Assembly: GCA_035455745.1 (NCBI GenBank)
Contig: DATIEP010000037.1
Span: forward strand, 62,001-126,000
DNA length: 64,000 bases
Direction of reading: 5' to 3'
Origin: JADGGM01 sp027307005
GTDB taxonomy: Bacteria; Gemmatimonadota; Gemmatimonadetes; Gemmatimonadales; Gemmatimonadaceae
Positions 61,958 through 64,000 of the stretch are shown one piece after another; positions within the stretch are counted from its first letter, which is position 1; the number at the start of each line of letters is the position of its first letter. Under the pieces are notes generated by a model. It saw only the letters and a list, made by a program, of their open reading frames with translations, did not search any database and was not told the origin of the DNA. The position numbers and the translations under genes were made by a program.

Positions 61958-62434
61958 ATGAAAGCCATCTTGCTCGTGGATCACGGCTCGGTCAAAGATG
62001 CCGCCAATCGCATGATCGACTGCGTTGGGCATCTCGTGCAGGCGATCGCCGGTGACGGCGTGATCGTGCGCGTGTCGCACATGGAATTGGCGGAGCCGAC
62101 CATCGCGCAGGCGTTCGCGCAGTGCGTCGAGGCGGGCGCGACGGAGGTAGTGGTCTTCCCGTACATGCTGTCGCCGGGGAAGCACTCGACGCGCGACATT
62201 CCGCGCATGGCGCGCCAGGCCGCGGCGCCGTTTCCGCACATCAGTGTGTCGGTGACGCCGGCATTCGGCGTGCACGACAAGCTGGCGGAGGTGGTGTTGG
62301 AGCGCGCGGGCGTCGAACCGCGGGGACGTCGCGTGCCGGCGCCGTGCATGTGCGTGCGGCCGCAGGGTACTCCCGAGCGCTGGTGCGGCGATGCCTGCCG
62401 CGAAGCGGCGACGAACGTAACGGTCGAGCGCTAG
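61958..62434 (+). CDS. CbiX/SirB-like sirohydrochlorin chelatase
   Basis: The 158-residue single-domain protein starts ILLVDHGSVKDAANRM with the conserved His of the metal site, and has VVVFPYMLSPGKHSTRDIPR, the second metal His region. Short CbiX-type enzymes insert Co or Ni into sirohydrochlorin. The C-terminal tail has four Cys (CMCVRPQ..WCGDAC), perhaps an Fe-S or metal site. It sits 42 bp after the metH-metF pair, consistent with B12 supply. Confidence 0.8.
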   Translation: MKAILLVDHGSVKDAANRMIDCVGHLVQAIAGDGVIVRVSHMELAEPTIAQAFAQCVEAGATEVVVFPYMLSPGKHSTRDIPRMARQAAAPFPHISVSVTPAFGVHDKLAEVVLERAGVEPRGRRVPAPCMCVRPQGTPERWCGDACREAATNVTVER

Positions 62435-62486
62435 CGCCGATCTCAGCCGCTCACCCAAGCGGGAACCACCCGATACATTGGATCGC

Positions 62487-63656
62487 ATGACAATGGACCT
62501 CGACGCGGCCCGCACGCCACTCACCGTGCTGGCCGAAGATGAAACGATGTTCCGCGATGCCGTCGCGGCGTTCGCCGACGAGCAAGTGCGTCCGCGCGTG
62601 CAGGCAATGGATCGTGCCGGCAAGCTCGATCCGGATTTGATTCCCGGATTCTTCGAGCTCGGGCTCATGGGTATCGGCGTGCCGGAGGCATACGGCGGAG
62701 CCGGCGGAACCATGATGATGGTGACGCTCGCGGTCGAGGCCGTGAGCCGGGTGGATGCATCGTCGGCGATTCTGATGGACGTCCAGAACACGCTCGTGAA
62801 CTCGCCGCTCACGCGGTTCGGCACCGATGCCCAACGCAAGCAATACTTGACGAAGCTCACGTCGGGCACGGTTGGGGCGTACGCGTTGTCGGAGCCGGGT
62901 TCGGGCTCAGATGCTTTCGGGCTGGCGACGCGCGCCGAGCGCCGCGGTGACGCCTGGGTGCTCACTGGCCGCAAGCTCTGGATCACGAACGGCGCCGAGG
63001 CCGAGATCTACATCGTGTTCGCGACGGTCGACCCGTCGGCCGGATATCGCGGGATCACCGCGTTCATCATCGAGCGCGGGTTCGCAGGTTTCGCGGTGGG
63101 CAAGAAAGAGGACAAGTTAGGCATTCGCGCGTCGAGCACGACCGAACTGATCCTCGATGGGTGCGTGGTCCCGGCGGCGAACGTGCTGGGGCCGGTCGGG
63201 CAAGGCTACAAGATCGCGATCGAGACCTTGAACGAAGGGCGCATCGGCATCGGCGCGCAGATGATCGGCGTCGCCCGCGGCGCGCTCGACGCGACGGTGC
63301 AGTACGTGCGCGAGCGCACGCAGTTCGGCAAGCCGCTTGCCGAGTTTCAAGGCGTCCAGTTCCAGCTGGCGCAGGCGGCTACCGAATTGGAGGCTGCCCG
63401 GCTCATGGTGTACAACACGGCGCGCCTCAAGGACGCGGGCCGCCCGTTCACGCAGGAAGCCGCGATGGCCAAGCTGTTCGCATCGCAGGTCACGGAGCGG
63501 GTGACTTCGTTGTGCGTGGAATTGCACGGCGGCTACGGCTACACCAAGGACTATCCCGTCGAAAAGTTCTATCGCGACGCGAAGATCGGCACGATTTACG
63601 AGGGCACGTCGAACATGCAGCTGCAGACGATCGCGAAGCTGCTGCTGCGCGCCTAA
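62487..63656 (+). CDS. Acyl-CoA dehydrogenase (short/medium-chain type)
   Basis: The 389-residue flavoenzyme has the full family plan: an N-terminal helical domain, YALSEPGSGSDA (FAD-binding signature), KLWITNGAEA, and the C-terminal LHGGYGYTKDYPVEKFYRDAK with the catalytic region and the FAD-contacting GTSNMQLQTIAK. It oxidises acyl-CoA to enoyl-CoA and passes electrons to ETF. The stop TAA lies in GCCTAAC (63651). It converges with the alcohol dehydrogenase gene 7 bp away. Confidence 0.93.
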   Translation: MTMDLDAARTPLTVLAEDETMFRDAVAAFADEQVRPRVQAMDRAGKLDPDLIPGFFELGLMGIGVPEAYGGAGGTMMMVTLAVEAVSRVDASSAILMDVQNTLVNSPLTRFGTDAQRKQYLTKLTSGTVGAYALSEPGSGSDAFGLATRAERRGDAWVLTGRKLWITNGAEAEIYIVFATVDPSAGYRGITAFIIERGFAGFAVGKKEDKLGIRASSTTELILDGCVVPAANVLGPVGQGYKIAIETLNEGRIGIGAQMIGVARGALDATVQYVRERTQFGKPLAEFQGVQFQLAQAATELEAARLMVYNTARLKDAGRPFTQEAAMAKLFASQVTERVTSLCVELHGGYGYTKDYPVEKFYRDAKIGTIYEGTSNMQLQTIAKLLLRA

Positions 63657-63663
63657 CGGAACG

Positions 63664-64000
63664 TCATGACGGCATCGTGAGCACGACGGCGCCGCGCACG
63701 TCGCCGGCGCGCAGCCGCTCGAGCGCCTCGTTCGCGTGATCCAGCGGCATGGGTTCGACGTCGGTGCGCACAGGGACGCGCGGTGCGAGCTCCAGAAACT
63801 CGTCGCCATCGCGGCGCGTGAGATTGGCCACCGAGCGGATCACGCGCTCGCCCCACAGGATGTCGTACGGGAACGACGGGATGTCGCTCATGTGGATGCC
63901 GGCGCAAACGACGGTGCCGCCTTTCGCAACCGCACGCAGCGCAGCGGGAACGAGGGCGCCGACGGGCGCGAAGAGAATGGCGGCGTCGAGCTCGACGGGC
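63664..64000 (-). CDS. Zinc-type alcohol dehydrogenase family protein (partial, C-terminal part)
   Basis: The frame enters from the right window edge, so only the last about 111 residues are present. The segment starts within the Rossmann domain (ILFAPVGALVPAALRAVAKGGTVVCAG) and ends with LDHANEALERLRAGDVRGAVVL, the usual C-terminus of medium-chain dehydrogenases. The zinc-binding domain lies outside the window, so substrate and zinc use cannot be judged. It ends 7 bp from the acyl-CoA dehydrogenase. Confidence 0.82.
   Translation of the reverse strand, partial: PVELDAAILFAPVGALVPAALRAVAKGGTVVCAGIHMSDIPSFPYDILWGERVIRSVANLTRRDGDEFLELAPRVPVRTDVEPMPLDHANEALERLRAGDVRGAVVLTMPS

Larger units (their letters stand above)
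1..64000. repeat. Dispersed heptamer GTTAGGC / GCCTAAC
   Basis: About 70 copies were found by eye, roughly one per 0.9 kb, on both strands and mostly inside genes. Examples: 2194, 2542, 2821, 6374, 7509, 11682, 24145, 57164, 57347, 58142, 60352, 61297 (GTTAGGC) and 4593, 7265, 15455, 20141, 37056, 47294, 47402, 47531, 47681, 53411, 63651 (GCCTAAC). It appears in several reading-frame registers: TTA-GGC (Leu-Gly), CTA-AC (Leu-Thr), CCT-AAC (Pro-Asn), GTT-AGG (Val-Arg at 58641) and GCC-TAA (stop). The near variant GTTGGGC is also frequent. Confidence 0.8.

Noticed and set aside
1..64000. CRISPR array, tRNA or rRNA genes, insertion sequences, phage genes
   Set aside because: No regularly spaced repeats, cloverleaf-like sequences, transposase motifs or terminal inverted repeats were found.

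Overview
The window is GC-rich (about two thirds by eye), densely coded bacterial chromosome with many 4-8 bp gene overlaps and GTG starts. I see no tRNA, rRNA, CRISPR array, integrase, transposase or phage gene. The gene content, a short FCB-like primary-type sigma factor without region 1.1 and the base composition suggest a Gemmatimonadota member or close relative; this is inference, because no phylogenetic marker is present.

Layout. 1-9.9 kb is housekeeping: a partial ferredoxin-NADP reductase, a Ser/Thr kinase, cob(I)alamin adenosyltransferase, AroB, a small membrane protein, a sigma-70 factor with its own promoter and terminator, then glcD-glcE-glcF and a YgfZ-type protein. 9.9-23 kb carries a small lipoprotein with a strong promoter, a molybdopterin oxidoreductase, a MoxR/ChlI-like AAA ATPase and its likely VWA partner separated by three genes, an FtsH-type protease, and a histidine kinase with an NtrC-type regulator.

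23.4-56.1 kb is a large exopolysaccharide (EPS) locus: BY-kinase/chain-length protein, Wza-like exporter, priming sugar transferase, five glycosyltransferases, Wzy/WaaL-like protein, two polysaccharide deacetylases, ATP-grasp, PHP, DegT aminotransferase, FemAB-like protein, VanZ-like protein, methyltransferase, and two paralogous secreted TIM-barrel glycoside-hydrolase-like proteins. Embedded in it are a sulfate-activation operon (cysN-cysQ-cysC-cysD) and, at the far end, a PAPS sulfotransferase. No PAPS or sulfite reductase is present, so the simplest reading is a sulfated EPS.

56.3-64 kb is a methionine/one-carbon block: promoter, SAM-II riboswitch, terminator, cobalamin-dependent metH, a fused homocysteine methyltransferase/methylene-THF reductase and a CbiX-like chelatase, followed by an acyl-CoA dehydrogenase and a partial alcohol dehydrogenase. 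MetH, the chelatase and the adenosyltransferase form a B12 theme.

The strongest signal that is not a gene is the heptamer GTTAGGC/GCCTAAC. I counted about 70 copies by eye, on both strands, in every reading-frame register, using otherwise rare codons and most TAA stops. That is roughly ten times what base composition predicts, at a density like DNA uptake sequences. It is sparse between about 29.2 and 33.6 kb.
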